From assembly GCA_963667875.2 (NCBI GenBank), contig CAXXGC010000013.1:434001-498000 (forward strand): a DNA stretch of 64,000 nt, given 5' to 3'. The position numbers and the translations under genes are program-made. The first letter of the stretch is position 1. Each line of letters opens with the position of its first letter. Origin of the DNA: JAEXOD01 sp963667875. Its GTDB lineage: Bacteria > Bacteroidota > Ignavibacteria > Ignavibacteriales > Melioribacteraceae. Below the pieces are notes generated by a model that did no database searches, had not been told where the DNA came from, and was given only the letters and a program-made list of their open reading frames with translations. Shown in pieces: positions 54,317-63,764 of the stretch.

Positions 54317-55315
54317 TTATAACAAATTTTTATAACTATTTAATGCTTTCATATAGTTTGCACGTTCAAAAGCAGCCGGTTCTTCAACTGATTTTTGGCT
54401 CATGCTTCCTTTCATAAAATCAACAGACGGATATTCATTTATTTCCATCCATTTTGTCATATCAGCAAGAATTTCTGTAATTCTGCCATGTCCGTTTCTT
54501 AATAATTCGGAACATAACATAGCTACATCACTGCCTGCCATTAACACTTTAATAACATCTTCAGCAGTCTGAATTCCACTTGTAGCAGCTAATCCGGCTT
54601 TAATTTTTCCATAAAGAATAGAAATCCATCTTAATGGTAATCTCATTTCAAAATTATTGCTTAATACTAAATTAGGAACTACTGATAATGTATTTAAATC
54701 AAAATCGGGCTGGTAAAATCTGTTAAATAATACTAATGCATCTGCACCGGCATGGTCTAACTGACTTGCCATATTAGCAAGTGATGTAAAATATGGACTA
54801 AGTTTTATTGATACAGGAATTTTTGTATTACTTTTTACTGCTTTTAAAGTATCAATATACATAGTTTCAATTTCTGAACCTGTCAATTGCAAATTTGTTG
54901 GAATGTAATAAATATTTAATTCAAGAGCATCTGCACCGGCTTCTTCTATATTTTTTGCATATTTTACCCAACCGCCTGTACTAACACCATTTAAACTTCC
55001 AATAATAGGAATATCAACAGATTTTTTTAATTTTGCAATATGATCCAAATATTCATAAGGTCCTGAACGAAATTCACTAGGTTGAGGGAAATATGAAACA
55101 GCTTCGGAATAACTATCGGCACCATAAGTTAAATAATGATCTAATTCACCTGATTCATGACTAATCTGTTCTTCAAATAACGAGTAAACAACTACTGCAC
55201 CGGCACCAGCATCTTCTAATGCTTTTACACTATCAACACCTTCAGATAAAGGAGAGGCTGATGGCACAATTGGATTTTTTAATTTTAAACCCATATATGT
55301 TGTTGTTAAATCCAT
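54317..55315 (-). CDS. Dihydroorotate-dehydrogenase-like flavoprotein
   Basis: A 332-residue TIM-barrel FMN protein like PyrD, often annotated dihydroorotate dehydrogenase-like. It begins MDLTTTYMGLKLKNPIVPSA, then has SLNGVSTGGWVKYAKNIEEA, ELNIYYIPTN (the N/S acid-base region), SIKLSPYFTSLANMA and AATSGIQTAEDVIKVLMAGS. The authentic pyrimidine role is doubtful: in this group such proteins commonly sit next to pyruvate:ferredoxin oxidoreductase, as here, and may have another substrate. The ATG at 55315 has GGAG at good spacing; a 12-codon extension upstream is not conserved. Confidence 0.8.
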   Translation of the reverse strand: MDLTTTYMGLKLKNPIVPSASPLSEGVDSVKALEDAGAGAVVVYSLFEEQISHESGELDHYLTYGADSYSEAVSYFPQPSEFRSGPYEYLDHIAKLKKSVDIPIIGSLNGVSTGGWVKYAKNIEEAGADALELNIYYIPTNLQLTGSEIETMYIDTLKAVKSNTKIPVSIKLSPYFTSLANMASQLDHAGADALVLFNRFYQPDFDLNTLSVVPNLVLSNNFEMRLPLRWISILYGKIKAGLAATSGIQTAEDVIKVLMAGSDVAMLCSELLRNGHGRITEILADMTKWMEINEYPSVDFMKGSMSQKSVEEPAAFERANYMKALNSYKNLL

Positions 55316-55344
55316 TTTAACTCCAAAAATTATTTTTAATTTTT

Positions 55345-55379
55345 TTTTCAATAAAAATATACCCCGGCAATGCCGGGGA
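55345..55379 (-). terminator. Terminator between nifJ and the DHOD-like gene
   Basis: Minus strand ATCCCCGGCATTGCCGGGG (stem CCCCGGC/GCCGGGG) followed by TATATTTTTATTG. It should stop most nifJ transcripts, so the DHOD-like gene may have its own promoter or be expressed at a lower level by readthrough. Confidence 0.75.
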
Positions 55380-55386
55380 TTGAATA

Positions 55387-58300
55387 TTAATTTTCTTTCT
55401 TTAATTCGCTAAAATCTAAAGCGGCTAACTGTTCGTAATATCTCCAGCCGTTATTAACTTCAGCCTGTGCTAAAGCTAATAATTCTTTAGCAATTTCAGG
55501 ATGTGATTTAGTTAACATCTTATAGCGAGTTTCGTTGTAAATATAATCTTCCAATTTAATCTTTGGTGCTTTGGAATCTAATTTTAATGGATTCTTTCCT
55601 TCATCTTTTAATGTAGGATTATATCTGAATAATGGCCAATGTCCACTATCAACAGCTAATTTTTGACATTCAAATCCTTTTGACATGTTAATACCATGAG
55701 CAATACAATGTGAATATGCAATAATTAATGATGGTCCATCATAAGCTTCAGCTTCAACAAAAGCACGAATAGTATGTAAATCGTTGGAGCCCATAGCAAC
55801 TTTAGCAACATAAACGTTACCATACGACATTGCCATCATACCAAGATCTTTTTTACCCATTCTTTTACCGGCTGCTGCAAATTTTGCAACTGCACCAATA
55901 CTGGTTGATTTTGACATCTGTCCACCGGTATTTGAATAAACTTCTGTATCAAGTACTAATATATTAACATTTTTTCCTGAAGCTATAACATGGTCTAATC
56001 CACCGTAACCAATATCATAAGCCCAACCGTCACCACCAATTATCCAAAGCGATTTTTTAACTAAATAATCTGCTAAGTCTAATAAGCGTTTTGCATCCGG
56101 TTCATCAATTGTTTTAACTATTTCTTTAAGCTTTTCAACTCTTACTCTTTGTTCGGAAATACCGGCTTCATCTTTTTGATTTGATGTTAGGATACTGTCA
56201 ACTAATTCAACACCAATTTTTCCAACATATTTAGTAACTAATTCTTTAGCTTGTTCTTCATGTTTATCTAAAGCAACGCGCATACCAAATCCGAATTCAG
56301 CATTATCTTCAAATAATGAATTTGCCCAAGCCGGTCCGCGACCATCTTTGTTAGTTGTCCAAGGAGTAGTTGGTAAATTTGCGCCATAAATTGATGAGCA
56401 GCCTGTTGCATTTGCAATAACAGCTCTATCACCAAACAATTGTGATACTAATTTTACGTAAGGTGTTTCACCGCAGCCTGAACAAGCACCGGAGAATTCG
56501 AATAATGGTTCTAATAATTGCGAACCCTGAACTGAAGTTAAATTTAATTTTGATCTGTCATATTCAGGAATATTTAGGAAAAATTCAAAATTTTCTCTTT
56601 CTTGAACACGGATAGGAATTTGATTAACCATGTTAAGTGATTTGAATTTAGGTTCTTTTTTATTTTTAGCAGGACATACTTCAAAACATAATGCGCAACC
56701 TGTACAATCTTCAACTGCAACTTGAATTGTATATACTTGATCTTTAAAATCTTTTCCTTTTGCATCAACATATTTAAATGTAGCAGGAGCATTTTTTAAT
56801 ATTTCTTTGTCATATACTTTTATTCTAATTGCTGCATGAGGACATGCTAAAGAACATTTACCGCATTGAATACAAACTTCAGAATCCCAAGCAGGAACTT
56901 CTAAAGCAATATTTCTTTTTTCCCATTTTGTAGTACCGCATGGATAAACACCATCAATTGGCATATCACTAACAGGAATTTCATCGCCTTTGCCAGCCAT
57001 CATTTTTGCTAATACGTTTTTAACAAAATCAGGAGCTTTGTCTGAAACTACAGGAGGAAGTTCAATTGAACTTGTTGCTGTAGCAGGAACTTCAAATTGA
57101 TGTAAGTTTGCAAGTGTTTGATCAACTGCTTCAAAATTTTGAAGTACAACACTTTCACCCTTTGCACCATAAGATTTTTTAATGGCTTTTTTAATCTGTT
57201 CAATTGCTTCATCTTTTGGTAAAACACCGGAAATAGCAAAGAAACATGTTTGCATAATTGTATTTATTCTACCGCCCATACCTGTTTTATTTGCTACAGA
57301 ATAAGCATCAATAACGTAAAACTTTAATTTTTTATCAATAATTTGTTGTTGAACAACTTTTGGTAACTGATTCCATGTTTCTTCTAATGTAGGGAATGGA
57401 GTATTTAACAGGAATGTTCCGCCATCAATAAGATTGTTTAACACATCAAATTTTTCCATTAACCCAAACTGATGACAAGCAATAAAATTAGCAGCTTGAA
57501 TTAAATATGTCGAGCGAATCGGTTTTTTACCAAATCTTAAGTGTGAAATAGTTGTTGAACCTGATTTTTTTGAATCGTAAACAAAATAACCTTGTGCATA
57601 GTTATCTGTCTCTTCACCAATAATTTTAATTGAGTTTTTATTTGCGCCAACTGTACCATCAGCACCTAATCCATAGAACATAGCTCTTTTAACATCATCG
57701 CCTTCAGTTGTAAAACTTGCATCGTATGTTAAACTTGAGTTAGATAAATTATCATTGATACCAATTGTAAAATGATTTTTTGGTTTTACTTTATCTAATT
57801 CTTTAAATATTGCAACAACCATAGCTGGTGTAAATTCTTTTGATGCTAATCCGTATCTTCCGGCTACTACTGTTGGTGTTTTTAAGAATGGAGCATCATC
57901 TGAAGCCATCATTTCGGAAATTGCTGTTACAACGTCCAAATATAACGGATCACCTAATGAACCTGGTTCTTTTGTTCTATCTAAAACAGCAATTTTTTCA
58001 ACTGTTTTTGGTAATGCAGCTATAAAATGTTTAACAGAAAATGGTCTGAATAATCTTACTTTAATTATACCAACTTTTTCTTCTTTATTTGTTAAATATT
58101 CAACAGTTTCCAATGCAGCCTCTGCACCGCTACCCATTAATACTATTACTTTGGTTGCATCAGGTGCACCGCAATAATCAAATAAATTATATTGTCTTCC
58201 TGTTAATTCAGCAAATTGACTCATTGCGTTTTCAACAACATCAACACATTCTGTATAAAGATTGTTAGCTGTTTCACGTCCCTGGAAATATACATCAGGA

Positions 58301-58962
58301 TTATGAGCAGTTCCTCTAATTGAAGGACTTTCAGGTTTTAAAGCTCTGTCTCTTATTGCTGCAATAGTTTTTTCATCAACCATTGAGCGTAAATCATCAT
58401 CACTTAACATTTCAATTTTATTTACTTCGTGTGAAGATCTGAAACCGTCAAAGAAGTGTAAAAAAGGAATTCTGGATTCTAATGTAGATTTATGAGCTAT
58501 TGCGGATAAATCCATAATTTCTTGTACTGAACCAGATGCCAACATTGCAAATCCGGTTTGACGAGTTGCCATTACATCACTATGATCGCCAAAAATTGAT
58601 AATCCTTGTGCAGTAATTGCACGAGCACTAACATGAAAAACTGTAGGAGTAAGTTCGCCTGCAATTTTAAACATATTAGGTATCATTAATAATAAACCTT
58701 GCGAAGCTGTAAATGTGGTTGTTAATGCACCACTTTGTAATGCTCCGTGTACTGCACCTACAGCACCGCCTTCACTTTGCAATTCAGAAACTGATGGAAT
58801 TGTACCCCAAATGTTTTTGATACCTTTAGCTGCCCATTCATCAGATAATTCTCCCATACCTGAAGATGGTGTAATAGGATATATAGCTATTACTTCGCTA
58901 TTGCGGTAAGCAACATAGGCTGCGGCTTCATTTCCATCAATCGTTTTTTTCTTTCTTTCCAT
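55387..58962 (-). CDS. nifJ: Pyruvate:ferredoxin (flavodoxin) oxidoreductase
   Basis: A 1191-residue single-chain PFOR that oxidises pyruvate to acetyl-CoA, CO2 and reduced ferredoxin in the cytoplasm. It has the N-terminal TPP-domain I (IAIYPITPSSGMGELSDEWA), the gamma-domain (GLGADGTVGANKNSIKII), two 4Fe-4S clusters (CIQCGKCSLACPHAAI and CTGCALCFEVCPAKN), a proximal cluster cysteine in FSGACSGCGETPYVK, and a C-terminal TPP site with GDGWAYDIGYGGLDHV and EVYSNTGGQMSKST. All the key cysteines are present. Full length and oxygen-sensitive, it supports an anaerobic lifestyle. Confidence 0.98.
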   Translation of the reverse strand: MERKKKTIDGNEAAAYVAYRNSEVIAIYPITPSSGMGELSDEWAAKGIKNIWGTIPSVSELQSEGGAVGAVHGALQSGALTTTFTASQGLLLMIPNMFKIAGELTPTVFHVSARAITAQGLSIFGDHSDVMATRQTGFAMLASGSVQEIMDLSAIAHKSTLESRIPFLHFFDGFRSSHEVNKIEMLSDDDLRSMVDEKTIAAIRDRALKPESPSIRGTAHNPDVYFQGRETANNLYTECVDVVENAMSQFAELTGRQYNLFDYCGAPDATKVIVLMGSGAEAALETVEYLTNKEEKVGIIKVRLFRPFSVKHFIAALPKTVEKIAVLDRTKEPGSLGDPLYLDVVTAISEMMASDDAPFLKTPTVVAGRYGLASKEFTPAMVVAIFKELDKVKPKNHFTIGINDNLSNSSLTYDASFTTEGDDVKRAMFYGLGADGTVGANKNSIKIIGEETDNYAQGYFVYDSKKSGSTTISHLRFGKKPIRSTYLIQAANFIACHQFGLMEKFDVLNNLIDGGTFLLNTPFPTLEETWNQLPKVVQQQIIDKKLKFYVIDAYSVANKTGMGGRINTIMQTCFFAISGVLPKDEAIEQIKKAIKKSYGAKGESVVLQNFEAVDQTLANLHQFEVPATATSSIELPPVVSDKAPDFVKNVLAKMMAGKGDEIPVSDMPIDGVYPCGTTKWEKRNIALEVPAWDSEVCIQCGKCSLACPHAAIRIKVYDKEILKNAPATFKYVDAKGKDFKDQVYTIQVAVEDCTGCALCFEVCPAKNKKEPKFKSLNMVNQIPIRVQERENFEFFLNIPEYDRSKLNLTSVQGSQLLEPLFEFSGACSGCGETPYVKLVSQLFGDRAVIANATGCSSIYGANLPTTPWTTNKDGRGPAWANSLFEDNAEFGFGMRVALDKHEEQAKELVTKYVGKIGVELVDSILTSNQKDEAGISEQRVRVEKLKEIVKTIDEPDAKRLLDLADYLVKKSLWIIGGDGWAYDIGYGGLDHVIASGKNVNILVLDTEVYSNTGGQMSKSTSIGAVAKFAAAGKRMGKKDLGMMAMSYGNVYVAKVAMGSNDLHTIRAFVEAEAYDGPSLIIAYSHCIAHGINMSKGFECQKLAVDSGHWPLFRYNPTLKDEGKNPLKLDSKAPKIKLEDYIYNETRYKMLTKSHPEIAKELLALAQAEVNNGWRYYEQLAALDFSELKKEN

Positions 58963-59297
58963 TAATGTACCCCAACTTTATTTAAAATAAGTATTTAATC
59001 TTTTTACATCTAACATCTATTCAAAAATCAAGCCAATATTAAGAGCTTTTAATTTGTTTATATGCCGTTTTTTTAATACCTTTTCTCTTTTTATTATTTA
59101 AGTTCTATTAAATATTAGAAAATAAGGTTCTTTTATCTTAATTTTAAGAATAAATTTAAAATGACTTTCTTTTTTCAGCATAAAAAACAACATACATTTA
59201 ATCTAATCATATCAAAATGCTACATTCAAAGATAAGGAAATTTCTAATAATCTAAAACCAGATATTCATAAATTTCAGTTAGATTTATAAAGTTTTT
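58963..59297. other. nifJ leader region and possible promoter
   Basis: 335 bases of AT-rich DNA between the truncated DnaE gene and nifJ. The only promoter candidate I see is a Bacteroidetes-style TATCTTTG (minus strand, 59227-59234), which would give a 260-base leader. No polymerase-like remnant of the truncated upstream gene was found. Confidence 0.4.
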
Positions 59298-60965
59298 TTA
59301 CGGAAACAGCTTAAATACATTTTTTGTTTCTTGTTTATTATTATGCACAGTTGTTTTTAAACTGCCCCTTGCTGTAATAGTATGTACGGTATCACGCAAT
59401 ACTCCCAATGCCCTTTGACTTAATAAATCAATTTTAACTAAACCAAAATCCTCAACCGAATACATATCGGGCTGTGTAACAATTAGTCCAAGTCCTTTAT
59501 TTTTAGCGTATTCCAATGCCAAATAATTTGTCATACCCTCGCGTGTAATCACTATTCCGCTTGGATGAATACTTAAATGATGCGGGTATCCCCCTAATTT
59601 TGAGGCTATATTAATTACAGTCTGCCATGGTTCGCCCTTAAAATTTAGTGACTTTGATTCCGGAAATTTTTCAGCTAAATCGGGCAAATTTGAGGCACTT
59701 GTCCACGGAATGAACTTGCTGAATTTAGAAATTTCCGAATCCGGAATTCCAAATACTTTAGCTGTTTCTCTAAAAGCGGATCTTGCTCTAAAAGTTACTG
59801 TTGTAGATATCATTGCTACTTTATCGTAACCATATTTTTCAAAAACATATTTAATTAGTGAATCACGCTCGCGCCACGAAAAATCCAAATCAACATCCGG
59901 TGGTGATATTCTTCCCCTATTTAAAAACCTTTCAAAATACAAATTATGCTTAATGGGATCAACTTGTGTAAACCCCAAACAATAAGCCACTAAACTGTTT
60001 GCCGCGGAACCGCGTCCAATATTCATCATTTTCCGGGTTCTGGCCTCTCTTATTATATCCCACACAATTAAAAAGTAATCACTAAAACCCAATTCATCTA
60101 TTACTTCCAATTCGTATTGCAATCGTTTAACTGCTTTTTCAGTTATCGGCTGATACCTTTCGGCAAGTCCCTTAAAACTAATTTTCCATAAATAAGAAAA
60201 AGCAGTCTCCTCGGGATTCAACTTAAAATATGGAAATTTATATTTATTAAATTCCATGTTTACATTACAATTTTGTGCAATATAATCAGTATTCCATACT
60301 GCCTCGGGAATCGACTTCCAAACGGTCCATAGTTCTTCGGGAGATTTTAAATAAAATTCCTCATCAACAATATCATTTTCCGTCAAGTTTTCTATGGTCT
60401 TATTTAATCTTATTGCAGTAACTGCTTTATGTAAAAGAAAATCATTTGGAGTTAAAAAATAAGCAGGATGAGAAGCAACAATTGGCAGATTTTTTAATTT
60501 GGCAAAATTGTATAATTCGCGTGTGTTTTTTTTCCATTTTTCTGTTACAATCAGTTCAACATATAAATTTGCAGGAATAATATTATTTTCGGCTAATTCG
60601 GTTAATAATAAAAGCGAACTTGTAATTAAAAACACATTATCTAAAGACTGACTAAAAATACTTAATACAGAAAAATTTTCTTTAAGTTTTTTAGCCGTAA
60701 TAATTTTACAGATATCACTATATCCCGTAAAATTTTTTGCAAGCAATAAAATACTATGTTTATCGTCTTCAATTAAAGTTCCAAGTATTGGTTTAATATT
60801 TTCTTCCTGGGCAACTTTGGCAAATTTAATTAATCCATACATCGAATTAGTATCTGTTAACGATACATAATTGCTGCCGCTTTTTTTTGCAAAAGAAATT
60901 AATGATTCAACCGGAATTGTACCATTAAGTAATGAATAATTAGAATGTGCATGAAGCGTAAACAT
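59298..60965 (-). CDS. DnaE2-like DNA polymerase III alpha subunit, C-terminally truncated
   Basis: 555 residues with a PHP domain (MFTLHAHSNYSLLNGTIPV, SLTDTNSMYGLI) and the start of the C-family polymerase core: IGRGSAANSLVAYCLGFTQV, PPDVDLDFSW with two catalytic Asp, and EDFGLVKIDLLSQRALGVLRDT, which holds the third. It then ends abruptly after a non-conserved 25-residue tail. Members of this type that sit beside DinB in Bacteroidetes are about 970-1000 residues, so about 430 residues (fingers, clamp-binding, OB) are missing and no remnant follows in 58963-59297. It is probably a decayed or repurposed gene, 2 bases before dinB. Confidence 0.78.
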   Translation of the reverse strand: MFTLHAHSNYSLLNGTIPVESLISFAKKSGSNYVSLTDTNSMYGLIKFAKVAQEENIKPILGTLIEDDKHSILLLAKNFTGYSDICKIITAKKLKENFSVLSIFSQSLDNVFLITSSLLLLTELAENNIIPANLYVELIVTEKWKKNTRELYNFAKLKNLPIVASHPAYFLTPNDFLLHKAVTAIRLNKTIENLTENDIVDEEFYLKSPEELWTVWKSIPEAVWNTDYIAQNCNVNMEFNKYKFPYFKLNPEETAFSYLWKISFKGLAERYQPITEKAVKRLQYELEVIDELGFSDYFLIVWDIIREARTRKMMNIGRGSAANSLVAYCLGFTQVDPIKHNLYFERFLNRGRISPPDVDLDFSWRERDSLIKYVFEKYGYDKVAMISTTVTFRARSAFRETAKVFGIPDSEISKFSKFIPWTSASNLPDLAEKFPESKSLNFKGEPWQTVINIASKLGGYPHHLSIHPSGIVITREGMTNYLALEYAKNKGLGLIVTQPDMYSVEDFGLVKIDLLSQRALGVLRDTVHTITARGSLKTTVHNNKQETKNVFKLFP

Positions 60966-60967
60966 AA

Positions 60968-62110
60968 TTAAAACTTGCCGATATTAATTGAATCAAAACC
61001 AAATTTGTCGCGTATTTTAGAAACAGCACGATACAATTTTTTACGTGTAACTTCCTTATCTTCAAATAATAAATCCTGATCGGCATATTCGCTTAAATTT
61101 GATAGATGAATTCCTATAAGCCTTACACCAACACGACGCGTATATGCATTACGAAACAATTTTAACACAGTATTATAAATTATATTATCCGAATCCGTGG
61201 GTTTAATAGTTTTTGCGCGGGTAATAGTCACAAAATCGGAATACCTGAGTTTAAGCCCTATTGTAGAAGCTTCCCAATCTTCATCACGTAAATATTGACA
61301 CACTTTTTCGCTTAATTCAAACAAGGTTTTTTCAAGTAAAACACTATCAATAATATCGGTTTCATAGGTATGTTCTTTAGAAATACTTTTTCGCGAGTGT
61401 GAAGTTGTTAAATACTCAGTTCCATGTCCGTTGGCTTTATTCCATATATCAATACCTGCTTTGCCAAACGTTACAGCAAAATAATCGGACGGAAGTTTTG
61501 TAATATCACCAATAGTATAAAATCCTTTATTATTAAACTGCTGCAGTGATACTTTACCAACTCCCGGTATAGTCTGTAAAAGCATTGGACGCAAAAATTC
61601 CTTTTCCATACCGGGTAAAATATAAGTTATCCCTTTTGGCTTTAAACAATCCGACCCTATTTTTGCAATAGTTTTATTTGTTCCTATACCAATTGAACAA
61701 GGCAGCCCAAGTGTATCCCAAACCTCTTTTTGAATTTGAGAAGCAAACATAAACAGATTGCCGTAAATTTTGGTGCAGCCCGTAAAATCTATATAAAACT
61801 CATCCACAGATGCTTGTTCAATAACCGGAGCATATTTTTTTAACAGGTTTTCTACCGCTTCCGAATAACGTACATATTCTTTATAATGCCCGTGCAAATA
61901 AATACCGTTTGGGCATAATTTAAAAGCCTGCCTGATAGGCATGGCAGAATGCAGACCATATTCGCGTGCTTCGTACGAACATGCGGAAATAACTCCTCTC
62001 CCGTGCGGATCGGCTCCTACAATTACAGGTTTCCCTTCTAAACTTGGATCAATAATCCGTTCTACGGACACAAAAAACGCATCCAAATCCAAATGAAATA
62101 TAGTTCTCAT
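60968..62110 (-). CDS. dinB: DNA polymerase IV (Y-family)
   Basis: A 380-residue Y-family translesion polymerase. The catalytic core is intact: FHLDLDAFFVSVERIIDPSL with the first catalytic Asp pair, YEAREYGLHSAMP, and QASVDEFYIDFTG with the second acidic motif. The helix-hairpin-helix TIPGVGKVSLQ and the little finger (RKSISKEHTYETDI) follow. It should allow lesion bypass during stress. It ends 2 bases before the truncated DnaE gene and follows DUF72, so the locus resembles a mutasome remnant. Confidence 0.96.
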   Translation of the reverse strand: MRTIFHLDLDAFFVSVERIIDPSLEGKPVIVGADPHGRGVISACSYEAREYGLHSAMPIRQAFKLCPNGIYLHGHYKEYVRYSEAVENLLKKYAPVIEQASVDEFYIDFTGCTKIYGNLFMFASQIQKEVWDTLGLPCSIGIGTNKTIAKIGSDCLKPKGITYILPGMEKEFLRPMLLQTIPGVGKVSLQQFNNKGFYTIGDITKLPSDYFAVTFGKAGIDIWNKANGHGTEYLTTSHSRKSISKEHTYETDIIDSVLLEKTLFELSEKVCQYLRDEDWEASTIGLKLRYSDFVTITRAKTIKPTDSDNIIYNTVLKLFRNAYTRRVGVRLIGIHLSNLSEYADQDLLFEDKEVTRKKLYRAVSKIRDKFGFDSINIGKF

Positions 62111-62111
62111 T

Positions 62112-63002
62112 TTAATTTACTGCTATTTTTGCTAACCTTGTAAATGTTTTTACCGTAATTTCCGGTATGTTTATTTTAATTCTATCTTTAAGCAAATACA
62201 TCAATTCAAAAGCGTTTGCAACCGCATAACCAAAAGGATGATTGTTCATAATAATAAAAACTTGTCTTATTTTATCATAAACTTCTCTAATCTGCCTTTC
62301 AATTTCAACCAATTCGCCGGGTGAATAAAAATATTTATACCGTTCGTTTTGTTCGTTATAAGTTTGAGTATTTCCATAATTTTTTATTGAATTAACCCAC
62401 GCTTGTTCATTTCGGCCATGACAACGAATGTATAATGTATCGGTTGTCAGGTCGGTATTAAAAGTAATGGCACTTCCAATTTTTGGCTGGTCAATAGTAC
62501 ATAACGAAACGTTACTTTCCTTTAAAAACTGAATTGCCTCTTTGTTATTCCAAGTACTATGCCTTACTTCCAAACATTTGGTATATCCTTCAAAAACTTC
62601 AAACAACTTATTAAGATACTCCATATTTGCACTTGTAAATCCAAAGGAATATGGAAACTGCATCAGCAATCCGCCAAATCTTTCTGCCCGTCTTAATAAA
62701 TCCAAGTTATATTCAAAAAAAACAGCTTGTTCTTTAGTATATATTCGTCTATGTGTAAAATCCTGATGTAATTTTACAGTAAATAAAAAATCTTTATTAT
62801 CCGCAACTTTATTAATCCAATTTTTAACTATATCGGCTTTAACATAACTGTAATAAGTAGAATTAACTTCTACAGTATTAAAATAACCGGCATAAAATGT
62901 AAGCCAGTCAAACTCTTTTGATTGCGCTTTGGAATAAAACCCTGGAATCCAATCTTTGTATGACCATCCGGCCGTACCTATATTTAAACTTACTTCACTC
63001 AT
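62112..63002 (-). CDS. DUF72 family protein
   Basis: A 296-residue TIM-barrel protein of the widespread DUF72 (YecE-like) family. Typical segments are GTAGWSYKDWIPGFYSKAQ, FNTVEVNSTYYSYVKADIV, FLFTVKLHQDFTHRR, YIRCHGRNEQAW and YSPGELVEIERQIREVYDKI near the C-terminus. No function is established. It is one base from dinB and starts 35 bases after yjbQ. Confidence 0.9.
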   Translation of the reverse strand: MSEVSLNIGTAGWSYKDWIPGFYSKAQSKEFDWLTFYAGYFNTVEVNSTYYSYVKADIVKNWINKVADNKDFLFTVKLHQDFTHRRIYTKEQAVFFEYNLDLLRRAERFGGLLMQFPYSFGFTSANMEYLNKLFEVFEGYTKCLEVRHSTWNNKEAIQFLKESNVSLCTIDQPKIGSAITFNTDLTTDTLYIRCHGRNEQAWVNSIKNYGNTQTYNEQNERYKYFYSPGELVEIERQIREVYDKIRQVFIIMNNHPFGYAVANAFELMYLLKDRIKINIPEITVKTFTRLAKIAVN

Positions 63003-63037
63003 AATTATATTAAAGGCTTTAATTGTTGTTTTAATAT

Positions 63038-63454
63038 TTAACTTATAATTGTAATTACTATTTTTCTGCTTCCGCCATAATTTCTATGTTCACCCAAATA
63101 AATACCCTGCCATGTACCCAAATTAAGTCTTCCGTCAGTAACAGGAATTGAAACCGAGCTGCCAAACATAGATGCTTTAACATGCGCCGGCATATCATCG
63201 GCTCCTTCGCAGGTATGTATAAAATATGGTGCGTTTTCGGGAACAACTTTGTTAAAATACGTTTCCATATCTACCCTAACATCCGGATCGGCATTTTCAT
63301 TTATTGTTAACGATGCGGAAGTATGTTTAATAAAAATATGCATTAATCCCGCTTTAATATTTTTAATTTCAGGTATTTGATTTAATATTTCATTTGTTAT
63401 TAAGTGAAATCCCCTTTTTTTAGATTGTAACGTAATTTCTTTTTGTATAGTCAT
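63038..63454 (-). CDS. YjbQ/UPF0047 secondary thiamine-phosphate synthase family protein
   Basis: A 138-residue YjbQ family protein. Motifs are FIKHTSASLTINENADPDVR, EGADDMPAHVKASMFGSSVS and LGTWQGIYLGEHRNYGGSRK. In vitro weak thiamine-phosphate synthase activity is reported for the family; the physiological role is unknown. It starts at ATG 63454 just after a hairpin (63486-63502). Confidence 0.92.
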   Translation of the reverse strand: MTIQKEITLQSKKRGFHLITNEILNQIPEIKNIKAGLMHIFIKHTSASLTINENADPDVRVDMETYFNKVVPENAPYFIHTCEGADDMPAHVKASMFGSSVSIPVTDGRLNLGTWQGIYLGEHRNYGGSRKIVITIIS

Positions 63455-63703
63455 AATTAATCAATTCCATTAATTTACAATTAAAATCCGCCATGGGCGG
63501 ATAAACAGCTAGTAAGTATATAAGAACCAGCAAGATAAATAATCAGAAACAAATTACTTAATCTTTTAATCCCGAAGATATTATGTTTAAAAGCAGAAAA
63601 AGAAAGAGTATCCTTTCTGCAAATTAGTTTTAATTTATTTATAATAATATCTAATTAGTTAATTACTTTTAAACAAATAATAACAACAGTAAAGGATACT
63701 CAA
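63455..63703. other. Intergenic region with element-like inverted repeats
   Basis: 249 bases upstream of yjbQ and of the IS stub. It holds a hairpin (63486-63502, ATCCGCC...GGCGGAT), a 7-bp stem GCAGAAA/TTTCTGC (63593-63620) and an 11-bp inverted repeat GAGTATCCTTT (63606-63616) / AAAGGATACTC (63691-63701) that ends just before the stub ORF. It may be the left end of an IS110-like element. Confidence 0.5.
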
Positions 63704-63760
63704 ATGCAAACACAAAATAACGAAAAAAAAGTGGATTATACAAATCAAAATATTTGGTAG
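63704..63760 (+). pseudogene. IS110-like transposase N-terminal stub
   Basis: An 18-codon ORF, MQTQNNEKKVDYTNQNIW, ending TAG and preceded by AGGA. The segment up to ...YTNQNI resembles the residues just before the YVGIDVHKK motif in IS110-type DEDD transposases of this bacterial group; the motif itself and everything after is absent. The interpretation rests on similarity from memory and the inverted repeats upstream. Confidence 0.35.
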
Positions 63761-63764
63761 CGTA

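Noticed and set aside
58963..59297. Continuation of the DnaE gene by frameshift
   Set aside because: I translated the downstream minus-strand sequence in several frames and found no polymerase-like residues; only AT-rich spacer is present.
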